Shown here piece after piece: positions 10,501 through 18,716 of a stretch of DNA of 64,000 nucleotides. This stretch comes from CAVQEK01 sp963711495 (GTDB lineage: Bacteria; Bacteroidota; Bacteroidia; Cytophagales; Cyclobacteriaceae), in the NCBI GenBank assembly GCA_963711495.1, contig CAVQEK010000003.1:186001-250000 (forward strand), given 5' to 3'. The notes under the pieces are model-generated. The model worked only from the letters and a program-made list of their open reading frames with translations, searched no databases and was not told the origin of the DNA. The position numbers and the translations under genes are program-made. Each line of letters starts with the position of its first letter. Within the stretch, counting starts at the first letter, position 1.

Positions 10501-10740
10501 TTGATTGACATATTGAATGGTTATTTTTTCAGTAACCGGCACATTGGTGTCTGCATAATAAAATTTTATACCATAGTGGTGGGATATGTCATTTAGGATG
10601 ACTTTAATGGAGGTGTTTTGGTAATCAAGTGTAACCAGCGTATCCGGGGCAATATTTTGCTGTGCTTTCAGCAAACTGCCAATTGCCACGAAAAATATTA
10701 ACCATATGACAGACTTTCGCCAGTTCATTTCATTGATCAT
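7564..10740 (-). CDS. large exported protein: STN domain, CarboxypepD-like domain, MG2-like region (FecR-linked)
   Basis: A 1058-residue protein with a signal peptide (IWLIFFVAIGSLLKAQ). It continues with an STN (secretin/TonB short N-terminal) domain at about 28-112, and a carboxypeptidase-regulatory-like beta domain at about 115-195 containing FASVGISGTSRGTSSNEQGG. A long middle region follows, then a macroglobulin-like strand set (IYLKTNQSTYVPGQDVHFTA, about 550-650) and a C-terminal alpha-2-macroglobulin-like strand region. No TonB plug or 22-strand barrel is apparent. The start overlaps the FecR gene's stop by four bases (ATGA), so it is translationally coupled to its anti-sigma factor. 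In ECF/FecR systems the STN domain normally passes the surface signal to FecR. Here it sits on a non-barrel protein. Confidence 0.8.
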   Translation of the reverse strand: MINEMNWRKSVIWLIFFVAIGSLLKAQQNIAPDTLVTLDYQNTSIKVILNDISHHYGIKFYYADTNVPVTEKITIQYVNQPLMASIQKILDQNHILFRIIGNQYVLIPRQHPEPLTIHGRIVEAGSADPVAFASVGISGTSRGTSSNEQGGFILTLDSLPAELVFSHINYERKIIQISPEDTVLGISLLPAVKTLRQVTVFGRKNENAYYNMVIKAYDKINNQKNHDQYGKAFYRQLSEKDDHYTEIFEIFFDVKYTSAGIQNWALQQGRYAFQNDEHEDIFVYNRNFTLLSRIIPVVQPQTDELLLPVNPDVKMLFDLRLKEIIDHHDHKIAVIEYKPKSTTNAPAASGEIYIDTKTYEIYKITGTFNDPALDIIKFNDRSSTWKNYLLSFDIVFNKTPEANKLQLDYIRISHSFDYYNNQQFNGHIQTSSLLSFYEYYNPPKEKKLGGDLPMQTADISAINEAGYNPAFWEENPIVKRTPLEENLVRDFEKNDAFAMVFLNSYNQIAFVPKLVNDATSKKITDILNTNTTPKQENIYLKTNQSTYVPGQDVHFTAFVLNCEDHKPSVLGSVLRVELGNQSNKLTTQSFEIRHGVATGTLNLAKTLPAGNYRLCATTNLPNSYVYTQSILLDGLHPNNFNDITINNVQQTPVGDLVFIPESGAILKNIPIRMGVYLKNQQHINSEITGYLIRNDQLISEFQLDKNGYATLGYTPATAENTSLIVNVNGTSYTTPFRPPLEDGLTFSVEQSSSQNLRIALYNNTHIHRKVYLAGTSHGKIYYLLDISLDQMAQTMEIPSINLPEGLFSLYLFDQEAQLLGMRKIFINHGNRLNVSVTHMKILNGRKGKLQAEINIIDNEGFPVEGQFLCSVYAITQKINRSKNNICSYLLINSELEKVPFNQYFNIDQPTEAKAIDDYLITQSHIDHQKPYIIHFSEMKNEAPDSLILAKSNINVVKGAANPMVAEVVVGSSPGIDQQDLSDRNSSISGKAEYQDAFNVNVDHNIDWIPKFETNSEGKATLQFSVPKTDKKMQFVIEGVSNKGQIACFRMNLNWDNLK

Positions 10741-11771
10741 TGATTATTACATCCATTTCCGTATAAAATATAAACGCCATTGTCAAGGCGGTAATGTAAT
10801 CCAGTAGCCTGCGTAATCACAACCAATGCTTTTTCCAGGGGCATGTCTTTAAAATCACCGGTAAAATGACAATTCAGAATGGACGGATTTTCCATTTTTA
10901 TGACTACCGTGTAATATCGATTCAACGTGGTGATCATTGTCTGCATCGGAGCGTTGTCAAAGATGAGATGATTGGTTTTCCAGGCCAGTAAATTCTTATC
11001 CGCCAAACCTAAAACAATATCTTTATGCCTGTTCCTGCCCAATGTGGCCATAGCTCCGGGCTGTACAATAACAGCGTGCGGATCTTTCTGGTCTTTTAAT
11101 GAAAATGAAACCTTTCCGGTAACAACAGTCAACTGGATATCAGGTTCGCCATCATAGGCGCGTAGGTTGAAAGAAGTACCGAGAACTTCCGTTTTCGCCG
11201 GCCCACTGAAAATAATGAATGGTTTTTCCCTGTTGGGCTCAACATCGAAATAGGCTTCACCGGAGAGATATACAATTCGTTGGTCCCCGTCAAAAGTGTT
11301 GGGATAAAGCAATTTGCTGTTTTTGTTGAGCCACACAGTAGAATGATCCGGGAGGACGATATAGTCCTTTTGTTTTGATTTTGTTTGAAAGACCTGCATT
11401 TCTTTCTGATTGTAGTTATCAGATGTCGTTTGCCGGTTGAAGACTACAATGAAGCTGATGATCAATACAACTGCAGCAGCAATTCGGAGGAAATTTCTAA
11501 AAGATATCAACCGGGTTGCAGGCCTGTTAAATTTTTCTATTGTTTCTTCCATCATCCCGGAAACGCTGACCCAATCTAGCTGCGCATTAAAATCTCTGAA
11601 TGCTTCCGGGAATTCAGTGGCATTATAAAGTTTTTGAAAGTCATTATATATAGATTGATTTTCGGGGTTTGCATCAACCCATTCCAAAAGTATTGTTCTT
11701 TCCTTTTCAGAGGATTTTCCCTGAAATACTTTATTGGCCAGTTCCCAATATTTAGCGATATCTTGCTCCAT
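10737..11771 (-). CDS. FecR-family anti-sigma factor
   Basis: About 344 residues from ATG 11771. An N-terminal cytoplasmic DUF4880-like segment binds the sigma factor (AKYWELANKVFQGKSSEKER). A single transmembrane helix (RIAAAVVLIISFIVVF) leads to a periplasmic FecR domain (VVLPDHSTVWLNKNSKLLYP, FDVEPNREKPFIIF). The C-terminal domain (LEKALVVITQATGLHYRLDN) resembles the STN-interacting DUF4974. It sits between the ECF sigma gene and the STN protein gene, the standard order for surface-signalling triads. It likely inhibits the adjacent sigma factor until the STN protein signals. Confidence 0.9.
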   Translation of the reverse strand: MEQDIAKYWELANKVFQGKSSEKERTILLEWVDANPENQSIYNDFQKLYNATEFPEAFRDFNAQLDWVSVSGMMEETIEKFNRPATRLISFRNFLRIAAAVVLIISFIVVFNRQTTSDNYNQKEMQVFQTKSKQKDYIVLPDHSTVWLNKNSKLLYPNTFDGDQRIVYLSGEAYFDVEPNREKPFIIFSGPAKTEVLGTSFNLRAYDGEPDIQLTVVTGKVSFSLKDQKDPHAVIVQPGAMATLGRNRHKDIVLGLADKNLLAWKTNHLIFDNAPMQTMITTLNRYYTVVIKMENPSILNCHFTGDFKDMPLEKALVVITQATGLHYRLDNGVYILYGNGCNNQ

Positions 11772-11854
11772 GATATTATTGTTCTGATTATATGACACCA
11801 CCATGGAGATTTACCGCCATTCATTTCCTGATTTATTTTCAGTTAAAAAAGGAG

Positions 11855-12373
11855 CTATTTAATCGCGGCTCTTAGCAGGCGAAGGGCTTTGCCAATATGC
11901 TTTTCTACCGTATTGACAGAGATATTCAGGTGCTGTGCAATTTCACGATACGACATTTCTTCATATCGGCTCAACAGAAAAACTTCACGACATACCGGTG
12001 GCATTCGGTTGATGACTTCATCGATTTTCTGATCGAGTTCCTGACGATAGATTCTTTCTTCGGATTCACGGCTTTTTTCTGCCTGCTTCTGCCGGGCCTC
12101 CTGAAAATAAGTATCCCTCCTGGTTTTGCGAGCATTGGATTTGAGGTAATTCAATGACTGATTGATGCAGGATTTATAGAGGTAGGCATCATAGGAATCT
12201 GTAATGTTTAATGTAGTACGCCTTCTCCATATTCTCATAAAAACATCCTGGACAATATCCTTGGCAATATCGGTGTCACCGATAATGTGAGCCGCTTTTT
12301 TACAAAGCCCTTCATAATGTTTAAAAAAGAGCTTTTCAAAAAGCGATTGATCCAGTTCTTGGTGTTCCGACAT
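11855..12373 (-). CDS. ECF RNA polymerase sigma factor (FecI/sigma-70 family)
   Basis: A 172-residue ECF sigma from ATG 12373; the frame is open further upstream, but SEHQELDQSLFEKLFFKHY is the normal N terminus. Region 2 is clear (DIAKDIVQDVFMRIWRRR). So is region 4 with its helix-turn-helix (LLSRYEEMSYREIAQHLNISVNTVEKHIGKAL). It would direct transcription of the downstream FecR/STN/protease genes. The stop codon is TAG. The 83-base gap to fecR suggests one transcript. Confidence 0.92.
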   Translation of the reverse strand: MSEHQELDQSLFEKLFFKHYEGLCKKAAHIIGDTDIAKDIVQDVFMRIWRRRTTLNITDSYDAYLYKSCINQSLNYLKSNARKTRRDTYFQEARQKQAEKSRESEERIYRQELDQKIDEVINRMPPVCREVFLLSRYEEMSYREIAQHLNISVNTVEKHIGKALRLLRAAIK

Positions 12374-12474
12374 ATAATGTGGGCCCAGGTGATTGTTTGA
12401 TCCAGATTGAGTTAAATTAAGGAAAATACTGCGATTATACCAATAACTCAATAAATAGGATGAGCAGGCTTGTT

Positions 12475-14019
12475 TTACTCATGCAGGGTTCTCGCTGTTT
12501 TATCGATAACCGGTCGCGTTTCCCGGTTAGCGAGTTCCCAGGCTGTGTAAAATACCAATTGAGCGCGTTTTTGCAACATGGGAAAGTCAATTTTATCAAT
12601 GGTATCGGTAGGCCGGTGATAATCGGCATGGGTGCCGTTGAAATAAAATATAATGGGGATCCCGTGTTTGGCAAAATTGTAATGGTCCGAGCGGTAGTAG
12701 AAATGGTTCGGATCACTTTCTTTGTTATAGGTATAGTCCAGCTCTAAATGCGTGTATTTCTCATTGGTGCTTTCACTGATCTGGTTGAGTTCAGATGATA
12801 GTTTGTCTGCGCCTATCAGGTAGACATAACTGGAATCACCAGCATGAGCAGGATCAATGCGACCAACCATATCAATATTCAGATCTACGATTGTGTTTTC
12901 GATTGGAACTACCGGGTTTTCAGTATAATATTCTGATCCCAGCAAACCTTCTTCCTCACCGGATACGGTCATAAAAATCATGCTTCTCCGTGGTCCGTAG
13001 CCTGCCTTTTTGGCTTCGGAGAAGACTTTTGCCAATTCCATAACCGCAGCAGTTCCGGAGCCATCGTCATCCGCTCCATTGTTGATCACCTTGCCCCGAC
13101 GACCAAGGTGGTCATAATGTGCAGTGACAAAAATATATTCATTTTTTTTATCGCTGCCTTCTATATAACCTAAAACATTTTCTGCGGTAAGGCTATCGTA
13201 ATTTTGTTTTGTGAAAAAAGTGATGGTAGCGGATTTCTTCCATTTTGCGGCATATTCCGGATTTTTCTGCATGTTTTCATTGGCCTTAATGAGATCTTTG
13301 GTTTTTGCATGGAACATATCCGCCGCCAAATTATTTGGCATGATAAAATATTCATTATTTTGGGTATAACTGCTGGAAGGCAAAACCAACCGCGTTCCGC
13401 CGTAATATAATGCGGATTGACGCATATAATTTTGGAAATCCGTTTTTGGGTTGTTATAAATGATGATGGCAAGTTCGGCACCCGCATCGATCGATCGTTT
13501 GACAAAAGCCTGCTGGCCGGTGAATGAATTTTTGACGATGCCCGCGACGGCTTTTCCACGTATATCAATTTGTTTTAAAATGGCTGTAGAACCAGGGCCA
13601 ACAAATACAACTGGAAGCGTTTTCAGTTTATCGCGATCGACGTTGCCATGGTATATCACTGATTCCATATGTTGATATTGCTTGCCGTTAATCTTAATCC
13701 ATGCTTCTGCGGGATTGATTTTCAACAATGTAAAATGTTGAAAATATCCGGGCTTATCACAACCTGGAACAATGGCTTTTAATCCATTATCCATAAATGT
13801 TTGCCGGATAAGTGCCGCTGCCATTTTCTGACCTCGCATACCTGTTTCACGTCCTTCGAGGGCATCGGAAGCAAGTATTGTAAGATAATCCCGGAGATCT
13901 TCCTGTTTGATCTTTTCTGCGAACTGCCTGGCAGGATCATTTTGTCCGAATGCCAGGATGCTGGTAAAAAACAAATACAAGCCAGCAAATATCGATGGTT
14001 TTCTGAACTTGATATTCAT
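12475..14019 (-). CDS. exported M28-family zinc aminopeptidase with PA domain
   Basis: A 514-residue protein with a signal peptide (IFAGLYLFFTSILAFGQ). A protease-associated (PA) insert lies around residues 130-250, followed by the M28 catalytic domain. Zinc and catalytic motifs are visible: VTAHYDHLG (first His), NNGADDDGSGTAAVMELAK (bridging Asp), SGEEEGLLGSEYY (catalytic and ligand Glu), NIDMVGRID (Asp) and THADYHRPTDTIDKID (last His). Such enzymes remove N-terminal amino acids from peptides in the periplasm or outside the cell. It is on the same strand as the sigma gene, whose start lies about 100 bases downstream of its stop, but it is probably transcribed separately. Confidence 0.9.
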   Translation of the reverse strand: MNIKFRKPSIFAGLYLFFTSILAFGQNDPARQFAEKIKQEDLRDYLTILASDALEGRETGMRGQKMAAALIRQTFMDNGLKAIVPGCDKPGYFQHFTLLKINPAEAWIKINGKQYQHMESVIYHGNVDRDKLKTLPVVFVGPGSTAILKQIDIRGKAVAGIVKNSFTGQQAFVKRSIDAGAELAIIIYNNPKTDFQNYMRQSALYYGGTRLVLPSSSYTQNNEYFIMPNNLAADMFHAKTKDLIKANENMQKNPEYAAKWKKSATITFFTKQNYDSLTAENVLGYIEGSDKKNEYIFVTAHYDHLGRRGKVINNGADDDGSGTAAVMELAKVFSEAKKAGYGPRRSMIFMTVSGEEEGLLGSEYYTENPVVPIENTIVDLNIDMVGRIDPAHAGDSSYVYLIGADKLSSELNQISESTNEKYTHLELDYTYNKESDPNHFYYRSDHYNFAKHGIPIIFYFNGTHADYHRPTDTIDKIDFPMLQKRAQLVFYTAWELANRETRPVIDKTARTLHE

Positions 14020-14297
14020 GATAGAACAGCTTTGAGAAATATAACGTCAGATTTAATGTTTAACCTATTGGGCAATACATTTTTTGAGTTTGGCAATTGG
14101 GCATCAATATGGAAATCAACGGATCATTAAACGGTTTTTAAAGGAAAATAAGTATATCATAAAATCCAAGTGACTTGTAAAAATCAATATTCTTTTCTGT
14201 TATGGTAAAGCAGGTAAAGTTTCTACCACCTTGTTTAAGGCCGAAACTTTGCGTGCATTTTTTTTCCGAAATATGTTGAAAAAAATCGTGGTTAAAA

Positions 14298-15020
14298 TTA
14301 TTTTTCTCCGGGAAATGCAAAAATAGATGCATCTATCTCCACATTTGGTTCTATTGAATTGAATTGGAATTTTTGCATGGTTTGTCCTTTGTAGAGCACT
14401 TCGATCATATACGGAAATGAAAGCCCATTGCTTTCCCTGAAATCACGCTGATGACGTTCCACGGCGATGGTGTCACCAGGACTTTCTTCCACAAATGTGC
14501 GTACCATGATCGGTTGGTACTTCTCCGTATCGAAGAAATGATATTCAACTTCGCCATTGCTCTTGGTGAGTTTTATTTGAAAAGCCTCCATGCCATCAAT
14601 GGTCTCATTATCTACACGTGTTATTTGATGTCCTTTTTCTTTGTAATTGATGAAATCACTTTCGAATTCATTGTTTTTCATTGATTCCGCCATTTCATCA
14701 GGCATGATCTGGGCCGTGGTGTCTCCTGTTTGAAAAGGGTTGATCATCCAGGCATCTTTTCCATCGAAGGCTTGTACAATGGTCTGCCCTTGCACGCTGA
14801 TCTCAGAACGTTGGCTACTGGGCGGCATTTCATAAATCGTAGCTGAAAATGCCATTTGTCCCATATCCATCGTCGCCTGGATTTTCACGGATTTTAATGC
14901 TTTCCAATTTTCAAGGCCACCTGATTTTATCAGATAGGTGTTGATGATATCTTCCGCTGATTGGCCATATACCAATGTTCCAAGACACAGGAAGCATAAT
15001 AATAGACTTTTAATTTTCAT
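14298..15020 (-). CDS. exported LolA-like / outer-membrane lipoprotein-sorting-like protein
   Basis: A 240-residue protein with a signal peptide (SLLLCFLCLGTLVYGQ). The mature part has the early helix SAEDIINTYLIKSGGLENWK and then a series of antiparallel strands (MDMGQMAFSATIYEMPPSSQ, AWMINPFQTGD, YQPIMVRTFVEES, PYMIEVLYKGQTMQKFQF). That is the half-barrel pattern of LolA/LppX-like domains common in Bacteroidota. A lipid-carrier or general periplasmic binding role is inferred only from fold. It is the first gene of a same-strand pair with the M28 peptidase, separated by 278 bases that hold no convincing gene. Confidence 0.7.
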   Translation of the reverse strand: MKIKSLLLCFLCLGTLVYGQSAEDIINTYLIKSGGLENWKALKSVKIQATMDMGQMAFSATIYEMPPSSQRSEISVQGQTIVQAFDGKDAWMINPFQTGDTTAQIMPDEMAESMKNNEFESDFINYKEKGHQITRVDNETIDGMEAFQIKLTKSNGEVEYHFFDTEKYQPIMVRTFVEESPGDTIAVERHQRDFRESNGLSFPYMIEVLYKGQTMQKFQFNSIEPNVEIDASIFAFPGEK

Positions 15021-15398
15021 TTTATTAAGATGTTGTAATCAATAATATTTCTTCAAATTCAGCCAATGACACTCCTGAACATTTTTTTGCGGCAGGCAAA
15101 GATTGAATTAGTTGTCGGCCCCTCCAAATTCTGTTGAGTATGATGGTCAGTTAATGATGGCAAGATGAGAGGTGGAAGATCCTGATACTGGATTATAAAT
15201 GAAAGCCATTTTCCGGAGCCCTTAAATCTTCATTCTTGAGGGTCGAAGAAACGCAAAATTTATATTTTAATCAAGATTTATTTTTATCAGCGTACTGGTG
15301 GTTCATGGTAGAAATAACACACGGCAATTAAATTGTTTCAATACTATTTCGTCAAGACTATAATACCATAAAAATAGTACTGAACTTCTTCTAACGGG
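15021..15398. other. intergenic gap, nothing recognised
   Basis: AT-rich spacer between the LolA-like gene and the lipoprotein gene. I see no coding frame, strong hairpin or tRNA. Confidence 0.5.
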
Positions 15399-15848
15399 TT
15401 AGTTCATGTCAATTATGAGTTCTTTTTCTTTATAAAAGGGGTATTGCAATGTGCCGCTATTGTGATTATCCAATGCATTTTCTAATCCAGGATCTAAATG
15501 ATCAACATGGTAAAGATTAACCTGCAATGATTCACTTTGTAAATCTTGGGTATCGTCCGGTGTATGGATGATTTGAATGATATTAGCACCGGCATTTCGC
15601 GCAATCATTTTGGCTTTTTCAATGATCTTCATTTGTTCTTCCAGATTATAATTCTTTTTTCTGATTTCCAGAAAACCAATTTTAAAAGCATTATCCGGTA
15701 CTATATCCTGAGTTCTTAACACAAAAATATAATCATTTTGACCCAGGGGTTTGAGATTTTCTTCTACGGTGGTTTTTATCTCTGGCTGACAGGAAAGAAA
15801 AAAAATGAAAAATAGGAAGCTCAGGAGATGTACGACTAATTTTGTCAT
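15399..15848 (-). CDS. small lipoprotein of unknown function
   Basis: About 149 residues from ATG 15848. The N terminus is a lipoprotein signal (hydrophobic VVHLLSFLFFIFFLSC), with the lipobox Cys followed by QPE. The mature domain has an alpha/beta core (DYIFVLRTQDIVPDNAFKIG, EKAKMIARNAGANIIQI) ending in QVNLYHVD. It resembles the small periplasmic lipoproteins in which a conserved helix leads into a GANII strand. No specific function can be given. It is monocistronic, with a long AT-rich upstream region. Confidence 0.65.
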   Translation of the reverse strand: MTKLVVHLLSFLFFIFFLSCQPEIKTTVEENLKPLGQNDYIFVLRTQDIVPDNAFKIGFLEIRKKNYNLEEQMKIIEKAKMIARNAGANIIQIIHTPDDTQDLQSESLQVNLYHVDHLDPGLENALDNHNSGTLQYPFYKEKELIIDMN

Positions 15849-16383
15849 ATTTTTCAGGTGGTTTGGTTGCCAAATATACTTGATTTTCTCCCGCACTGAT
15901 CCACTTTTATTTCAAATTCAAGGTGATGCTGTTATTATAATTTATGATTTATCAATTTATTCGAAATACCTGCGTAAAAATCCATCATATACTAATTTTT
16001 TGCTGTCGAAAAACATCAAAAGAATTACATGGGCTTTTCAAAATAAAAGCACTAATTTTTTCCCGTATCATTGTTTATTTATAATATTTTCCAGAAAAAC
16101 ATGGACTAAATTTTGTAAATGCTTTGTTTCCGCTCGTTCGAGGTAAAAAAGCCTTTTGAACTTTTTGTGATTATTACTAAAATGGACAAGAAACTGATTT
16201 AATTTGTACATCAATTTCATACTTATATTTTCGGTTCGGAACCAATCCTGTTTTAATCAAATTCAGTTTGGTGTCTTAAATAGGTTCTTTAACTCTTCTA
16301 TACTTTAAGACCAACATTGAGCAGATTGTGGAGCATATACCTTAATTTTTTATTGCTGGAATGACAGGAATTAATTAAACAAT
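15849..16383. other. intergenic gap between divergent genes
   Basis: This AT-rich region separates the minus-strand lipoprotein from the plus-strand sulfatase and must hold both promoters. I found no clear consensus pair, no hairpin of note and no recognisable gene. Confidence 0.5.
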
Positions 16384-16977
16384 TTGAATATGTATATAAT
16401 AAGAAAAGCTTACCCGATCGTGTTTATCATTTTTTTGATAATGCAGAGTTGTGTCTTTAACCAGAAAGAAATAGCGAAACGACCAAATATTATTTATATA
16501 ATGAGTGACGATCATTCCTATCAAACCATCAGCGCTTATGATCATCGGTTTATAGAAACACCTAATATCGACCGGCTGGCAGATCAGGGTGTTGTTTTTA
16601 GAAACAGTTTTGTGACCAATTCCATTTGTGCTCCGAGCCGGGCAGTCATGCTCACTGGTAAATTCAGTCATTTAAATGGTTTGAAGGACAATACCGTCGC
16701 TTTTGACAGTAGTCAGCAAACATTCCCGAAATTACTGCAACAAGCCGGATATCAAACGGCTATGATTGGGAAATGGCATCTCAAAAGCACACCAACGGGT
16801 TTTGATTACTGGAATATACTGCCGGGACAGGGCAACTATTACAATCCTGATTTTATTGTCATGGGCAAAAGAAAACACGTTGAAGGTTACGTTACCAACC
16901 TCATTACTGACTTTGGCATCGACTGGTTGAATAAATCGGGAAAAATCAAAACCATTTTGTTTATTGCTGCATCATAA
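16384..16977 (+). pseudogene. sulfatase, N-terminal fragment (frameshifted)
   Basis: This is the first part of a lipoprotein sulfatase: signal with lipobox (LIMQSC, Cys23), metal-binding IMSDDH near residue 40, and the formylglycine signature SICAPSR with Cys82 as the residue to be converted. The frame leaves the family alignment just after WLNKSGK and stops 11 codons later. Dropping one A from the A5 run at 16941-16945 restores SGKSKPFCLLLHHKATHR and joins it in frame to the next fragment. Either the gene is inactivated or the read has a homopolymer error. Substrate is probably a sulfated polysaccharide (inference). Confidence 0.85.
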
Positions 16978-17950
16978 AGCCACCCACAGGATCTGGATGC
17001 CCGATACCACTTATCTCGATCTTTTTGCCGATAAGGTATTCCCACTACCTGAAAATTTCTTTGATGATTACGATGGGCGTCAGGCAGCAGCCGAACAACG
17101 AATGCAAATCAGTGCTGTTGATATGGATGTGGTTTATGACCTTAAAATGGCCGATAAGGAGGGAAGTCTCAAAACACGGTTAAGTGATGTTTATCGAAAT
17201 CGTTTTTATTCCAGACTTAACCAAGCTCAAAAAGCTCGATGGGATGCCCATTATGATCCAATTATTGAGGATTTTAAAAAACGTAACCTTGAAGGCAGGG
17301 AATTGGCAGAATGGAAATACCAGCGTTACATGCGTGATTATCTGCGTTGCGTCAAATCACTGGACGATAATATGGGACGGCTGATCGACTTTCTGCAGCA
17401 ACAGGGACTGATGGATAATACCATTATTATGTATACTTCAGATCAGGGTTTTTATATGGGAGAACATGGCTGGTTTGACAAAAGATTTATGTATGAGGAA
17501 TCATTCAGAACGCCATTGCTGATGCACCTGCCTGATGGTTTTAAAAGGAGAGGGGATATCAATGAACTGGTGCAAAATATCGATTATGCGCCAACCATTC
17601 TCGATCTGGCAGGTGTTTCAATTCCGGTTGATATGCAGGGTCGCTCTTTGGTTCCTTTACTTACTGGAGAACAAGTGAACAATTGGAGAAATGCCCTATA
17701 TTATCATTATTATGAATTTCCCAATGAACATATGGCCAAGCGGCACTACGGTATCCGGACATCGCGCTACAAACTGATTCATTTTTATAATGATATCGAT
17801 GAATGGGAATTGTTTGATTTACAGAATGATCCCCACGAAATGTACAATCTTTACAACAATCCTGAATACCAGCCATTGATAAAAGAACTGAAAGACCAGT
17901 TGACAGGCCTGCAAGTACAATATGGCGATACAGTGATGAGCACTTATTGA
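16964..17950 (+). pseudogene. sulfatase, C-terminal fragment (frameshifted)
   Basis: Continuation of the sulfatase in the next frame. It holds the second half of the alkaline-phosphatase-like fold: the conserved TSDQGFYMGEHGWFDKRFMY segment, with Asp and Gly-Glu-His near the metal site, and then FRTPLLMHLPD. The C-terminal domain contains RTSRYKLIHFYNDIDEWEL. The nominal start TTG at 16964 is inside the conserved HHKATHR motif, so it is not a real start. With the upstream fragment the complete protein would be about 520 residues, a normal length for these Bacteroidota sulfatases. It ends in TGA. Confidence 0.85.
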
Positions 17951-18035
17951 ATACGCTTTAAATGACTTGCTATAAGTAATTGGTTTATAAAGTATTTATG
18001 AAGCAATTAATTCAACTATATTTTTTTCCTGTTTT

Positions 18036-18640
18036 TTATGCAAAGACCCACCATGTATTCACCACGCCATCGCCATAAACAATAATATCAAAAATGGCAT
18101 GGGCGAGGATGGGAACAACGCAACTTTTGGAATATTCCTTTAATAATCCCAAAATGATACCCACCAGCAAGGTCCAGATGGTGAGGAAAGATAAATTCAT
18201 GTCAGAACCTAACGAAAGGAATAATACCAATTTGTAAAGTGCATGGGCTACTGCTGCAAACAGGATCGAAAATTCGATGCCGATCTTTCTGGATTGCGTT
18301 TGAATATAACCCCGAAATATCAATTCTTCCGTGGCACCGATGGCAGCGGCGGTAAAAGTGAAAAGTAAAAAACGTTCCGGGTAAAGGGAAAAAGACAATT
18401 CAAAAAAAGACGATAAATTATCCCCCAAAACAATCCTGTTAAAACTCCGACGAGCAAGAAAGAACCAGTTTTCAACGTCAGGGAACTAGAGGCGAAAGTC
18501 TCCAGAAAATCACCGAATGTTCTGATTCCTGCGGCTTACAACAATGCTGAAAAGCAAGTCCACTCAGAGAGAATAAAAAAGGCACATGTTTTAGGTGGAC
18601 TAGTACTGTAAATGCCAAAATCCCTGCCAAGGAAAAAATA
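18036..18640 (-). pseudogene. CPBP (CAAX/Abi) intramembrane protease, decayed
   Basis: The open part, 18036-18428, carries the catalytic core: EELIFRGYIQ (the EExxxR motif), AVAHALYK and AHAIFDIIVYG, with hydrophobic segments. It starts only at a TTG inside what should be a transmembrane region. Upstream, the missing N terminus is readable in other frames: LLVGVLTGLFWGII (about 18425-18465), RTFGDFLETF (about 18495-18525) and AGILAFTVLVHLKHVPFLF (about 18575-18635). At least two frameshifts therefore separate the pieces. CPBP glutamic proteases cleave prenylated or membrane proteins. This copy is very probably inactive, and lies just downstream of the LRR gene. Confidence 0.75.
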
Positions 18641-18716
18641 AAACATCTGTTAATACCTTGATTTTGACAGTGGCAATTTTAAGCATGCTTTCTTATGCTG
18701 GACATTTTATACCTTA

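Noticed and set aside
14138..14332. 64-codon minus-strand frame ending in a VOC-like DFYKSLGFYDI string
   Set aside because: It overlaps the LolA-like gene's end, has no second half, and the similarity is too short to support even a remnant.
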